Below, piece by piece: positions 10,607 to 22,294 of a stretch of 64,000 nt of DNA. Made by a program: the position numbers and the translations under genes. Source of the stretch: Aselliscus stoliczkanus (taxonomy: Eukaryota; Chordata; Mammalia; Chiroptera; Hipposideridae); contig CM066730.1 in NCBI GenBank assembly GCA_033961575.1, positions 121,733,523 through 121,797,522 on the forward strand. Reading direction: 5' to 3'. The notes under the pieces were generated by a model. It made no database searches, was not told the origin of the DNA, and saw only the letters and a list, made by a program, of their open reading frames with translations. Position 1 is the stretch's first letter; the number at the start of each line of letters is the position of its first letter.

Positions 10607-10829
10607 CAGGGGGTGCCAAAACAATGTATACACATTTTAAGAAATGTTAACACTTTGGTCAACATTGCTTAAGCAGTAGTTCGCCATAATCAGAAGTATC
10701 TGGACACTAATGGTAACCACTTTGAGCACCTCTTGTAACTGTAAAAGTTAAACATGACTTGTATTCATCTTTTGTTAATACAGCATTTCCTTTCTTGAAA
10801 TGTATATACATTTTTTTTGGCACTCTCTG
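10607..10829. mobile_element. 223-bp MITE, TA-flanked, about 35-bp inverted repeats
   Basis: The left end reads 'cagggggtgccaaaacaatg' and continues 'tatacacattttaagaa'. The right end, read on the minus strand, is 'cagagagtgccaaaaaaaat' and continues 'gtatatacatttcaagaaa'. TA abuts both ends (10,605-10,606 and 10,830-10,831). The interior is short and has no coding capacity. The termini and TA target point to mobilisation by a Tc1/mariner-type transposase, but its inverted repeats are unlike those of the neighbouring mariner, so a different transposase must have moved it. Family name not recognised. Confidence 0.85.
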
Positions 10830-11342
10830 TATAAGGGTTTATTTCTTGGGTCTCAATTCTACTCCAGTGGTCTGTAAGTCTGTTTTTCTGCCAGTAATAT
10901 GCTGTTTTGATTATCATCACTTTGTAGTATAAATTGAAGTCAGCGAATGTGATAACTTCAGCCTTGTTCTGTTTTCTTAGATTTGTTTTGGCTATTTGGG
11001 GGTCAATGTGGTTGTACAAAAGTCTGATGATTTTTTGTTCTATTTCTTTAAAAAATGCCATTGGGACTTTGGTGGGGATTTCAGTAAATCTGTATATTGC
11101 TTTGGGTAATATCGCCATGTTAACCATGTTGACTCTTCCAATCCATGAACACGGAATATCTTTCTGTCTGTCTTCAGTTTCTTTAATAATGTCTTATAGT
11201 TTTCAGTGTATGGGTCCTTCACATCCTTTATTAAGTTTATTACTAGGTATTCTATTCTTTTAGTTGCAATTACAAAAGGGATTTTTTTTTTAATTTCTTT
11301 TTCTGAAATTTCATTATTAGTATGTTGGAATGCAATGGATTT

Positions 11343-11597
11343 TTATACATTGATTTTGTATTCTGCAACTTTACTGTATTTGTTTATTGTTTGTAATAGT
11401 TCTTTGGTGGTGTCCTTAGGGTTTTCTATATAAAGAATCATGTCATCTGCAAAAAGTGACAATTTACCTTTTTCATTCCCAATTTGGATGGCTTTTATTT
11501 CTTTCTCATGCCTGATTGCTCTGGCTAGGACTTCTAATACTATGTTTAATAGCAGTGGTGAAAGGGGCCATCCTGTCCTTTCTCTGATAGTAGACAA
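11343..11597 (-). pseudogene. L1 ORF2 reverse transcriptase fragment
   Basis: An 84-residue open stretch of the L1 reverse transcriptase with '[18 protein letters not shown]' and an '[14 protein letters not shown]' block, where FADD replaces the usual YADD box. It belongs to the interrupted L1 at 8,447-11,739 and has no start of its own. Non-functional fragment. Confidence 0.85.
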
Positions 11598-11754
11598 AAA
11601 GGTTTCAGTTTTTCACCATTAAGTATAATATTAGTTGAGGATTTATCATATATGGCATTTATTTTGTTGAGGTATTTTTTACCTATACCCAGTTTACTAA
11701 ATGTTTGAATCATACACGGGTGTTGTATCTTGTCAAATGTGATTTTACACTTTT

Positions 11755-11756
11755 GG

Positions 11757-11787
<31 letters not shown>

Positions 11788-11910
11788 CTTTTCCTTCTTT
11801 TTTTTTTTTTTTTTTTTAGGGCTGTGTCACTGGCCCTCATATGTGGGACCTGAACTGGGGCCGCTGGCTTCCCAAGCCAGCGATTAACCACTGCACCACT
11901 TGGCAGGCCC
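11755..11910 (-). mobile_element. Short tRNA-headed SINE, minus strand
   Basis: Flanked by an exact 15-bp duplication 'tgattttacactttt' at 11,740-11,754 and 11,911-11,925. The left end is a (TTTTG)n plus T-run tail in antisense, then 'ggccctcatatgtgggacct' at 11,834 and the tRNA-like head at the right, with a B-box region near 11,845-11,858. The exact duplication says the insertion is relatively young. Confidence 0.93.
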
Positions 11911-11925
11911 TGATTTTACACTTTT

Positions 11926-14044
11926 AATGGGTGCAATTTTATATGTAGTTTAAACAAAATAATATTGTCACTAAAAAAATGAAAAGAAAAAGCAATAGAG
12001 ATAAAAGTATACGATTTTACTAAGTTGACCAACAAAATTTTAAAACAATAATAAAATTTTCATAGTTTGATTCAGGAAAAAAGGAAATAGAAACTAGTGT
12101 GAGTGAGCAAATCTTCATCTTGCATTACACATGTGAAAATTAACACATTAGTAAATAAACATGTGTATATTTTAAAGCCATGGGAGAAATCACCTAAGGA
12201 TTTAAAGACAGATAATAGTTATAAAAATGTTGCTCTGAAGAGCAAGTTTAAAGTGAATATTTAATGAGGCAGTAGACCATACTTATATTATTACTTGTTT
12301 GTTTTTAATAGATAATTCATTACCATTAACTTTTTTTCTCCATGTAAGCCTATTGGATGATTTTAAAAAGGCTTTACACTCAACTAATGTTTCCAGACAT
12401 AGGGCATACCTTTTCTTGCTTTCTTTCTTAAGAGTAAACTCTGTACATTCACTCACACCCCTTCTGTATTGTTTTTATTAAGAAATGTTAATTCTGGCTG
12501 TCCTGAGAACTGTACAACAATTCCCAAATAACCTTTATCATTTTCCCAAAAGGGCTTATGAGATATTTGTATGAAAATAGGATTCCATGTAACCTTCTTT
12601 CTGTAACCTTGTGTTTACTCATAAGAGCTATATCCCTTTCCTCTCCCAAGTTACAAAATTAGAGCCCCATTCAATATAGTAAACCATGGAAATTCCCCAG
12701 TGCCAAAGGCAAAAAAGCAGGAGAGGTGTTGTAGGTCTGAGGCAAAATGATATTGTCACTGTTTTAGTCTGCATAATCAAAAATATAGTCAAATCAGGAA
12801 TATGATTTAACCAAACACGTAATCACATAATGTTAGAATGGGGCAGGAACATTCTGAGCTCAATAAGACTAAACTGGAAATGGTCCTAAATACATTTTGT
12901 TTTTCAGTAGGAAACATCAGCAGATATTGGAAATTTGCTTTTAAGCTTCAATGTACATTCTTGTCTGAATTTCACAAAAATATCCAAGTTTCAAATGCTC
13001 AGAAAGTCATGGGTGTATTTATTTTAGTGAGTTTCATAAATAATTATTTTTCTTTTCCATTTTAGACTTGTATAAACCCCAGAGATTCTTCCCAAATCTC
13101 CAATAATATTGTCAAGTATGCCAAAATGCTACTAGCCATTCTGTCTGGAAGTAAAAGTGCATGTGGGGGGGAAATCTAAGAAAGTTAAACTATAATAAAA
13201 ATTTTAAAATGTAAAAAGCATTGATTTTAACAAAAATTTTAAGCAATTTATCCATCATAAAGAACTTCTTTCTGGGATCATTCCTATTTTTCAAATAGAA
13301 ACAGAATAGATAAATTGATCAGATGGTAAATCAACATTAAAAAGAATAACTCTATGTATAGGTATTAATACATATGTATAAATTCCAACTAAATGATGAA
13401 TTATGTCTGAGAATGAACAGCTAAAAAGACATTTCATGTTCAGACTTGATTATGATATCCTTTAAAATGATGTTAATTAAAACCTCAGAGGAAATATCTT
13501 TGTCTTTGTTTTGACTCAGTGCTGGAACCTGAAAAGAGCATCATCAACTAGTATTTAGATTTACTATTGAAAAAGATGAATGGTTTTGGTGCTATCAGTT
13601 AACTAAAAATTGTACTTAATTTGTTGTTTGAAAGTGTTTGTCTCTTAAAATCTAGTGAAGTGTTTGATGCACAAAGGTTTAATGAAGTAGCAAATGCCTG
13701 ATTAATTACTAAATGAATAAATGAAATCAAACACTTTTAATTTTTTAATTGGAAGTTATTCATACCTGTTATTCTCTAAAATACTTTAAGTACCATCAGT
13801 AATCATATTAGTGTTTATAGAACTTAGAACAACATGGAATAAAACAGACTTAAAAAAATAAAATTCCTACTTCCCTGAAAAGGTCAATTGCTCATAAGTT
13901 TTCAAAGTCAAAATCCAAAGATGCTGAATCAGCCTATTATTCTACACAAATTACCGCTTCATCATTCATGTGATATAAATACAATAATATCTACAACAAA
14001 AATACTGTTAAGAAGTTATACTCTATATGTTGTTCACATTTTTA
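11926..14044. other. Unassigned AT-rich sequence
   Basis: The first 60 bases ('aatgggtgcaattttatatg' onward) resemble the 3' end of an old L1. The rest shows no gene, no named repeat and no long open frame. Confidence 0.35.
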
Positions 14045-14061
14045 AATATCCAGATAATTTG

Positions 14062-14178
14062 TTTTGTTTTGTTTTGTTTTTTTGGGGGCAGTGTCACTGG
14101 CCCTCATATGTGGGACCTGAACCTGGGCTGCTGGCTTCCCAAGGCAGTGCTTAACCACCACAGCCACTCAGCTGGCCC
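14062..14178 (-). mobile_element. Short tRNA-headed SINE, minus strand
   Basis: An exact 17-bp target duplication 'aatatccagataatttg' lies at 14,045-14,061 and 14,179-14,195. The tail is (GTTTT)n and T-rich on the left; 'gcagtgtcactggccctcat' begins near 14,089; the head ends 'agctggccc' at the right. Confidence 0.95.
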
Positions 14179-14195
14179 AATATCCAGATAATTTG

Positions 14196-15779
14196 AATGC
14201 AAGTAGATGACTATTTTGCTTTGTATTTGCAATGGTTGACTTTTTATAAATACCAATGACAGAGATTTAACATATTGGCCGTTAAGAAAGAGGAGATTGT
14301 TAAATCTTCAGTTTATAAATTACTAATCCCTTCTATTGAAGAATCAGCACAATTTTTATCAGAAGTTTTTAAAGAATTAAATAATAAGGGGAAGGATTTT
14401 CATTATCTCCTTTTCAATATTCAAAATGAAGAAATGATTTATAAATTTTATTGCAGACACTTTGACCACAGTACAAAAAAAAAATTTTTTTTTCTAAAAG
14501 GTGAATCAGTTGACTGATAAGAATTTGAGCTTTTTCATAAGGAATATATTTTAAATTAGGGCTTAGATTTATCTATCTACAGCATAGCTTTTATATAGAA
14601 ATGCAAATTTATATATTTCTTAAATCTTGGTGAATTAATATGGCTGTGAGAATATTTTTCTCTCTGGGTATATTTAAATATGTCAGTTTCATGTAAATGT
14701 CCATCTTGTTTTCATCATCAATGGTAGAATAGAGAAATATAGCATTGTATAAATCACCAGATCTCCAGAAGAATCGCAATTTGGAAGAAAGCCAGCATAA
14801 TATCAATAAAGTAAGATGACTATATACTAGGTCCAATTATATTGGCCGTGGTTAAATGTCATCTTTATTTTTGTAGCCACAGAGTTAAAAAATAGAGGTA
14901 TAGCTATCCACAAACTCATCTGTTGAATATACAGATATAATTGAGAAAAACACAGTCAGGTACATTCCATGAAAGCCTTATGAGCTTTAATCAAACATAG
15001 ATAATGGAAACTGTGTCATAGAGTTCATGAAGTGAGGTTGTGATTTCGTTTGAAAACATGTAATAAGAGGCTTCTATAAGACAGTCATTGATCCAGGTCT
15101 TAAAGACTCGTATCATAACCAAAGACATTCCTCTGCAGGTTTGCCCAGCAATATTCTCAGGTGTATGCTGTATGCTAAACTCATTCTGTCTCTGGATGTC
15201 TTGCATAAATATATGTATGATTGTTTAGTTCCTCCTTAAACTTTGTGAGCTATGCAATTTTTTTTTCTAATAAATCTCTTTTTGCTTAAGTTACCTTACA
15301 TTTTATTTAAGTTAGACAGAGTTTGTTTCTGATTGTTACCAAATAGCTGTAATGGATATTAAAGTATGCAGCAAGAGTAGGGATAGGCAACATAATCTTG
15401 AAAATGTGGGGTATTTGGCATTGGTTATTGGATTGAGGAGAACCAAAAGACTGTATTTTGCTTTATATTTTATTGCTTTCTTTGTTGACCTGAAACTACA
15501 TGCCTACTAAATATTAGCTACAATTTTTGCATTAGAATCATTCATTTGCTGTTATCAGAGATTGATTATTTTATATTAAAGTATAATTCATGGAAGGAAA
15601 CTATATAATTCATATATCCCTTTCCCTTTATAATACACCACTAATCCAGTAAGTAAACTCTTTTGTTGAGTTTTGTGAACTGCTCTAGCAATTAGTCGAC
15701 CCTAAGGAGGAGTTCATAGAAACCTCCTATTTATATCCTGTAGTCAGAATCACAAGTTACAACCTGTACTTTCTTTTGG
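14196..15779. other. No recognisable feature
   Basis: Unassigned AT-rich sequence. The frame at 14,275-14,517 contains lysine-rich, glutamate-rich text but has no domain that I recognise and no sign of splicing or initiation context. It is not called. Confidence 0.4.
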
Positions 15780-16332
15780 CATCTGAAGAAGGGGTTTGGG
15801 GATGGAGGGCAGTTTTGTGGGACTGAGTGCTTAACCTGTGGGATCTGACTCCATCTCCAGAAGATACTGTCAGAATTCAGTTAAATTCTAGGACTGCCAG
15901 ATGGCATCTGGAGAATTCAAGAATTACTTGGTTTGGGAACCAACCTGCAGATACACACATGCATTTGGTCATCAGTAGGGCTGTGAACGTAGTGTGAGGG
16001 TACAGGAGACACACAGAGGATTTTTTTTCTTCTCTTTTTTCTTTTTTCTTTATAGAAGCACAGACAGAGAGAGAGAACACTGTGTGAATATAGAGGCAGA
16101 GATTGAATGATGAGTCTATAGCCAAGGAACATCAAGAATTGCTGGCAACACCAGAAGCTAAGAGAAAGACATGAAACAGATTTCTTACTCAGAAACTTCT
16201 GAGAGAGTAGGGCCCTGCCAAACACTTGGCTTCAGACTTCTAGCCTCCAGAACTGCAAGAAAATAAATTTCTGTTGTTTTAAGCTCCTCATTCTGTGGTG
16301 CTTTGTTATGGCAACCCAAAGAAACTAATACA
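15780..16332 (+). mobile_element. LTR of ERVL-MaLR type (MLT1-like)
   Basis: The 3' half is the clear part: 'aagaattgctggcaacacca' at about 16,133, 'ggacttct'-type sequence 'cagacttctagcctccagaa' at 16,232, 'ataaatttctgttgttttaa' at 16,263 and the terminal 'gaaactaatacag' at 16,321. This is the classic MaLR polyadenylation and end region, with an AATAAA at 16,262. The 5' half is less certain and is broken by a pyrimidine-rich tract at 16,021-16,050. A solitary old LTR; no internal retroviral genes are seen beside it. Confidence 0.75.
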
Positions 16333-17524
16333 GTTCTCTTTATATGTCAGAGTTCTGCTACCACCCCATCTATGCTTCAACCGAATCACAAAATTTTCTC
16401 TAAGCAAAGCATTTATATCATGTGGAAAGAAGCAGAAAAACCATTTGGTTCTCTGAGGATTTATTGTGGTGGCTGATTTGCCTCTTACTAGAGAAGCATT
16501 GAGAGCATTTTCAGTTCTGATGGGTTAGTGTGGTAAGATTAAAAAAGAGCGAATTGAAGCATGTTCTGTTTTGCAAAAATGGTAGAAATGATCATAAAAA
16601 TAAGTGCCTTCAATATTTATTATGTAATGCTGTGTATAAAATGAGAAAATGATTGGTTTATTTGCTTTCCAGAGATAATTTGATGGTTTAGGATTATAAA
16701 TTATATTGCCTTTTCTGACAAGATCTAGATCCCATGTTCTCAACTCTGTTCCATTGAAACTGCAGTTTTAATGTAGAATGAAGGTTTAGCAGGACAAACA
16801 AATGATAAAACAAATGACAAAAAAACATGTAAAACCATAAGAAAGTAGGTTTTAGAAAAATAAAAACTAACCTCTGGAGAGTTGCTGGAACAAATAGTGA
16901 TCAAGGCAAAATAAAATAAAAGCTGTATATCACACAACACAATACAGGCATTTAATAAATGTGAATGTGTTTTCATTATTACTTTTCTCTTACTATCATT
17001 AATGTTATTAATTTATGAACCACTGCAAACTTAGAAAATATATGGTAATTGTAAAGCTTAATTAAACTAGGCAAAGTGCTACCAGAGTAACTGAATAAGT
17101 AAAATTTCCAAGTTCATTATAGAAAACCTCAGCAGATCTATGTTATTAAAATCCATAGTAGTAGGTTCTTTCTTTAATAGATACATTTTCCAGTGTTTTC
17201 CTATATCAAATATGGTATTAGTCTCATAATTCATGTAACTATAACCTAGGTAACCAAAAATATATATTTTGGCACATTGTTATATATTTTTCCTAGGTTC
17301 TATAGAAATTGAAGCAAATAACAAAGATAGTTTGATTAAAATATTTTAGAAAGAAAAAAGAGAATGGGAATTTAAACAGTAGTAAAAGTTTTATATGTTT
17401 CATTATTAAATTGTGCTTTTCTAAAAAACACATTTCAAAGAAAACTAGATTACAGGTTTATTTATAATTTAAGATTTCATCCTCCCAAAGATACAATTAT
17501 ATTGTAGAAAATTACTTATTATAC
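16333..17524. other. No recognisable feature
   Basis: Unassigned AT-rich sequence between an old LTR and a MIR piece; short frames only. Confidence 0.4.
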
Positions 17525-17745
17525 AAATACTTCATTTCTAATGAGTACTTCCTATGTGCAGGGCACCATTCTAAACTCTGTTCAATATATATGTGAACTC
17601 ACTTGTGCTCATAGTTCAATGAAAGAATTACTGGTATCATTTTGCCAGAGGAAACATTGGAATAGGAAGGTTAAGATGACCTCTCCGAGTTCATATGAAA
17701 CTGAAATTGCATTCTTTGATATTAACTGGTTAAATATGTAAAAAA
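17525..17745 (-). mobile_element. MIR fragment
   Basis: Follows the reverse complement of MIR: 'tacttcctatgtgcagggca' at 17,546, a 'ccattctaaactctgttcaa' block, then a 'tttgccagaggaaaca' block near 17,641 standing for 'ttttacagatgaggaaac', and 'gaaggttaagatgacc' near 17,667. Confidence 0.75.
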
Positions 17746-17879
17746 TAAGATTTCCTACAAAACTCATAAACTAACATGACATTTCTCCAAATATGCTCTA
17801 CTTTTCCATTAGATAATACTAGGTACTGTAAGAGAAAGAACTGCAGGCACACAAAACTTTAAGAGAGCTGGCTTCAAAA

Positions 17880-17975
17880 AAGGTGTATATATATTTATAT
17901 AGCTATACATATGTAATTTATATTTATATAGCCATATAAATATGTATATGTATATATACATGGTGTGTGTGTGTA
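17880..17975. repeat. AT-rich imperfect TATA repeat ending in GT units
   Basis: Mixed TATATTTATATAG-type units followed by 'tggtgtgtgtgtgta' near 17,961. Low complexity. Confidence 0.7.
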
Positions 17976-18035
17976 CGAAGACTTTAGTCTTTAATAGGCT
18001 GATGTATATTGTGATTTATCAAAAGGAGGATATAG

Positions 18036-18545
18036 ACACTTATTTAGTCAATATATTTATTGAATTTCCACTATATTCTATGTACTCAACTAGGAGCTAA
18101 AGACGTAAAAAATGATAGAGACATACATAGTATTGACTGCTGGAGAAGTCACATATAATGAGGGCAATGAAGCAATATAAGGTGTAATTTAAAGATATTA
18201 AAAGCAATCTCAGGGATGTTTGGGAGAAAATAGCATTTAAGGCTTTGGGAATAAAATCAGTAGAATAATTAATTGCTTAACTGAAGAGAAGGGAAGATAT
18301 TCACAGCAAAAAATGCATCATATGCAAAGATGCTGAAGCAATTGAGAGAATGGTAGATTCAGGTAGTTTTGAAAATATTAGTAGAGCTAGATTAGGAAGA
18401 GTGAAAAGATACTGCCAGATGGTGAGCCCAATGACCTAACAGGTTCAGAGACTTAGTGAGATCTGATTAGGATTTTGGATTTTATCCTAAGTCTAACTAG
18501 CCAATAAAAGAGTTTTTGGCAAATGTATGTCAATAATAATTATCC
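18036..18545 (-). mobile_element. LINE-2 3'UTR, minus strand
   Basis: Reads as the reverse complement of the L2 3' region: 'tattgaatttccactatatt' at 18,059 (consensus tattgagcacctactatgtg), 'atgcaaagatgctgaagcaa' at 18,321 (consensus gcaaaggccctgagg), and 'attaggattttggattttat' at 18,467 (consensus ggagtttggattttattct). Confidence 0.75.
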
Positions 18546-18619
18546 TTTACATAAAGATCAAGAATAGTTGCCAGTTACCTCACAATTTGCTTTAATAATA
18601 ATAATACAAGTCATATTCA

Positions 18620-18975
18620 CTCTGCCTTGAAAGTATATTGTAAATCTATTTGCTTCTCTGTATGTCTATCCTTTCTCAACTTTATTATATAAATTACCTG
18701 CTAACTACTCTGCTACCATTTCTCACCACTCTCAATTTCCATTTTTAACTTCATATCCAAAGACCATTTCAACACATGAATCAGATTATACCCCCTCCCC
18801 TCCAGTGATTATCCAAGGCTAATAAAGTATCAATGCCTCACCGTGGCCATTGAGATGTTTCATGCTTTTGGTTCTAACATTCTGATTTTGCCTACTCCTA
18901 CTTTAGAGCTTTTGTACTTACTATTCCCTCTGTCTGCTTTCTCTTTAGCTATTCTGTAGTATAGGCATTCCAAAG
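18620..18975 (+). mobile_element. LINE-2 3' region, plus strand
   Basis: In sense order: 'gaatcagattataccccctc' near 18,778 (consensus cagatcatgtcactcccctg), 'ccagtgattatccaaggcta' (consensus ccagtggcttcccat), 'ttgtacttactattccctct' at 18,912 (consensus ttgcacttgctgttccctctg). The opposite orientation to the L2 piece just upstream means two separate L2 events or an inversion. Confidence 0.72.
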
Positions 18976-19925
18976 GCATTCAAGAAAGGGAAGAGCAGAA
19001 CAAAATTCATTTTCTATCAAATAATATAAGATTTGTAAAAGTATTGCTTTGTCTAGTTATATCATCTCTCAGTTTTCTCTAACCCTTCCAAGGAGTATCT
19101 AGATAACTCAAAATTCCAAACATTTCAGACAATTTAGATTAAAAAAAAAAAAGGATGACAGCTGATTTTTCTTAAAGGGTAAAACAAATTTTGGAGTTGG
19201 AAAACACATACCATTTATAATCATCTCAAATTTCTATTTTCCTCTTTATGTGTAGATATATGTATACAAAGAAATCTGGCTGTTTCTTCTAAAGTGTTGA
19301 TTAAGAACCTTAAATACCTAGTGCATGAGATATTAAAACTGAGACATACTTTCCACTGTCCTTGTTAATTATGATGCTTTACTGTTAAGACTTTAAAAAT
19401 ATTCTGTAAAAACAATAGATGGATTGCTAATGTCCTTGAATATGTCTCTACAGTAGATGCTGTAATTGGGTGTGGTACTCGAGTTGATTACTCAGTCTAA
19501 GTAAGTAGCACATTCTGTAAATAGCAAGCTAACACCATCTGCACAGGCTGTGTTTTTGACTGTTCATAAGCTACAGGAAATCAACTCTGCCCTAATTTCC
19601 TACATAATTCAATACAGCGCAAGCCAAGGGAGTACAAAATAATGTGACCTTTAAATACATTCCTGTGATACTAAGCCTCAGATGAAAAAAAATTGGAAAA
19701 GGTAGGCTGCCCTTTAATATTAAGAATATGCATTTTTCTGGATTAGTAAATAACGCTTAGCAATTTTGGCATTGTTAGTCTTAGCAACAGGAATTGCTTC
19801 AAATCCACAAAATATATGTATGCATATCTTATAAAGCTTAAAATTGTAAAGACTATTCTAAAGTCATTACAATCTAGTCCTCTAGACTGATGCCCAAATT
19901 TAATATAATATGCTTATAGTGTGAC
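18976..19925. other. No recognisable feature
   Basis: AT-rich unassigned sequence with an A-run at 19,141-19,152. Confidence 0.4.
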
Positions 19926-19927
19926 TT

Positions 19928-20586
19928 TTTACAATAGTATAGTATGTCACCATTACTCCTGGGTAATATATACTTCCTGAGACCCACAGTGGATGTCTGA
20001 GATCATGGATAATACCAAACCCTATATACACCTGTTTTTACTATATATACATGCCTATGATAAAGTTTAACTTATAAATTAAGCACAATAGAGATTAATA
20101 ACAATACCTAAAAATAAAGTAGAATAATTATAATAGTATACTGTAATAAAACTTATATGAATGTGGTCTCTTGAAATATCTTATTATATTGTACTAACCC
20201 TTTTTTTTTGTAATGTGAGATGTTACAATGCCTTTGTGATAAAATGATGTGAGATGAAAAACGTAGGCATTGTAATGTAGCATTAAACTATTATAAATGT
20301 TACTTGAACATAAGCATTGCAAGATACAAGGACAGTTGATCTGATTACAGAGATGGGCAGGTAGCATATACAGTGTGGATACACTGGACAAAGAAATGAT
20401 TCATGTCCCAGGTTGGATGGAGTAGAGCTACACAGGATTTCATCAAGCTACTAAGAATGGTATGCAATTTAAAATTTATGAATTGTTTATTTCTAAATTT
20501 TTTCCATTGAATATTTTCAGGCTGAGGTTGACTGTGATTTACTAAAACTGCAGAAAGCAAATCCAAAGGTAAAGGGGACTATTGCT
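19928..20586 (+). mobile_element. Tigger/MER2-like non-autonomous DNA transposon
   Basis: Internal text matches the well-known pogo-like family: 'ggataataccaaaccctata' at 20,009, 'atgataaagtttaacttata' at 20,058, 'taatagtatactgtaataaa' near 20,131, 'ttatatgaatgtggtctctt' at 20,154 and 'aaaacgtaggcattgtaatg' near 20,259. The right terminus retains 'ggttgactgtgattt' and 'aaggggactattgc' at about 20,526-20,585. It is old and has no transposase. Confidence 0.75.
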
Positions 20587-22139
20587 ATTTCTAATTATTC
20601 TTTATTTTTACTTAGTTGCAAAATTTTTCTTAGTTTTTTTTGAAGCTCTTATATTTTTATATCTCAGCATTACATTTTAAATCTGTTCATTTGATGCATA
20701 AATATATTAATTGTAAGGATGGCTTAATAGGCATGTAAAAAAGTCCAAACCAGAGCATGAATTTTCTAAGGAAAATGTAATGTCACAGGAACATCAAAAG
20801 CAAAGTGAGCTGACTTTTATAGTTTTGTCAGATTTCACCAATTTTGTGTCCCTTTTGATATAAACATACTGTTTATGGAGGCCAGAAACTCCATTCTCAA
20901 AAGAAACGTGGATAATATAACAAATGACACAAAAAACAAATTTTAAAAACACTCAAAACAAAAGCAATAACAAGTAGAAGAGCAAAACTAAAATGATGTG
21001 AGGATGTTCACATCTTCCCCATGGTCAGTGAAAATACCAAAATCTTTGACCCCTGGAGGCTTAAAATATTGAAGCCATCCCCAACACTGCTATGCTTTCA
21101 TCTTTCATATAAAAAGTAACTGTGATGTGGAAAAATATATACAGATTCATGATTTGCAGTTACTACATGCAATTACATGATTACTAGTTCATATATCATA
21201 AAATTTTAAATCTAAATCATTCTTAGAAATCATTTTTTTAGTTTTCTGGTTTTACCAAAAATGTAATGGAAGCTTAGAGAAGTTGAGTCATAATAATCTA
21301 TATGTTTTCTGGTCTGTCAGATGTCACAACTTGTTTCAATTATGTCATTTCTGGACCTCTATAACCTTAACGTTTGTCTTCCTCAATGATCTCTCTCTCT
21401 CTCTATTAAAAAGAATGTTTATAAAGTAATCAGCACAAATTAAAGTTGTTTTACTCTCTGTAGAACTTATTATAGTATATCTTCTCTATTGTATGCTAGC
21501 CAGAAGTACAATTAACCTATTTTATGTTTGCTTTGATATTGCTAATTTAGTAGACTGCAGTATTCACAGCTTCCTCCTAAATAAAACTGAACCACTTTTC
21601 TAAGGCTAGAATTAGATTGTTTTCTATACAACCACTTATTTGCACGTGTCTTCCATGGTACCTCTGGTCATTGACCACCCCTCCACAACTTACTTTATCT
21701 CCAAACATGACAACATTCTTTTGGACCAACTAACTGAATATTTCCTTCAAATATCTTCAACTACGGCCCTGCAAAAATCTCTCTCTTTTGTTCTTTCCAA
21801 TTTATTTATTCTCGACAGACTACTGCAAAAATCTATTTGTTTGGTTCTGTTGTTTAATCAGCTCATTTTTCTGTTCACTACATTATATTTTTTAATAGTG
21901 ATGTGCACATCATTGAATGATAAACAGCCTTTGACTTAGATTTTTTTTCTCCAGCAGTGGCAGTCAACTGTACTCCTCTAGCCATATGACTGAAACTACT
22001 GGCAAAACTACCTTATGAAATATATTTTTTTCTCCATGTCAAGCAAAGCAGCCAGGACAGTAATAGACATCTTAACTTTAATGTTATTAGCACATTACCC
22101 AAATTTTACACAACTAAAGAATATGCTGATTCATCGTGG
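20587..22139. other. No recognisable feature
   Basis: Unassigned AT-rich sequence with a short (TC)n at 21,390-21,404. The frame at 21,640-21,939 has no recognisable domain. Confidence 0.4.
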
Positions 22140-22154
22140 CTGTCTTGTGTTTTT

Positions 22155-22279
22155 TGTTCTTTCAGGTGTTGTTTTTTTTTTTTGAGGACAGTGTCACTGG
22201 CCCTCATATGTGGACCCGAACCGGGGTCACTGGAGTCCCAAGCCAGCACTTAACCACCACGCCATTTGCCCGGCTCCTA
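22155..22279 (-). mobile_element. Short tRNA-headed SINE, minus strand
   Basis: Target duplication 'ctgtcttgtgttttt' at 22,140-22,154 and 22,280-22,294 (exact 15 bp). The antisense T-run at about 22,170-22,183 is followed by 'acagtgtcactggccctcat' at 22,188 and the head at the right. Confidence 0.92.
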
Positions 22280-22294
22280 CTGTCTTGTGTTTTT

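Larger units (their letters stand above)
8447..11739 (-). mobile_element. L1 ORF2 remnant, minus strand, interrupted by four later insertions
   Basis: Three blocks of one minus-strand L1 are readable: 8,447-8,750, 9,186-9,228 and 10,830-11,739. They join at matching L1 coordinates once the insertions are removed. The right block encodes, in the minus direction, reverse transcriptase text with '[12 protein letters not shown]' and an 'FADDM' catalytic box near 11,440-11,460 (YADD in intact L1), then downstream 'KTAYYWQKNR' near 10,890. The left block is the more 3' part. Neither L1 end is present: there is no 3'UTR at 8,447 and the copy stops inside the RT at 11,739. The intervening insertions are a long SINE, a mariner, a TA/CA repeat and a MITE. 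Confidence 0.88.

Noticed and set aside
10342..10672. Six overlapping frames with His-Thr, Tyr-Ile or Cys-Val repeats on both strands
   Set aside because: All arise from the compound TA/CA microsatellite between the mariner and the MITE.
14275..14517. 80-residue Lys/Glu-rich frame
   Set aside because: Begins mid-sequence without a recognised start context, matches no family that I know and is within the length expected by chance in AT-rich DNA.
15780..16332. Possible complete endogenous retrovirus
   Set aside because: Only an LTR-type sequence is visible; no gag, pro, pol or env text and no second LTR lie nearby.
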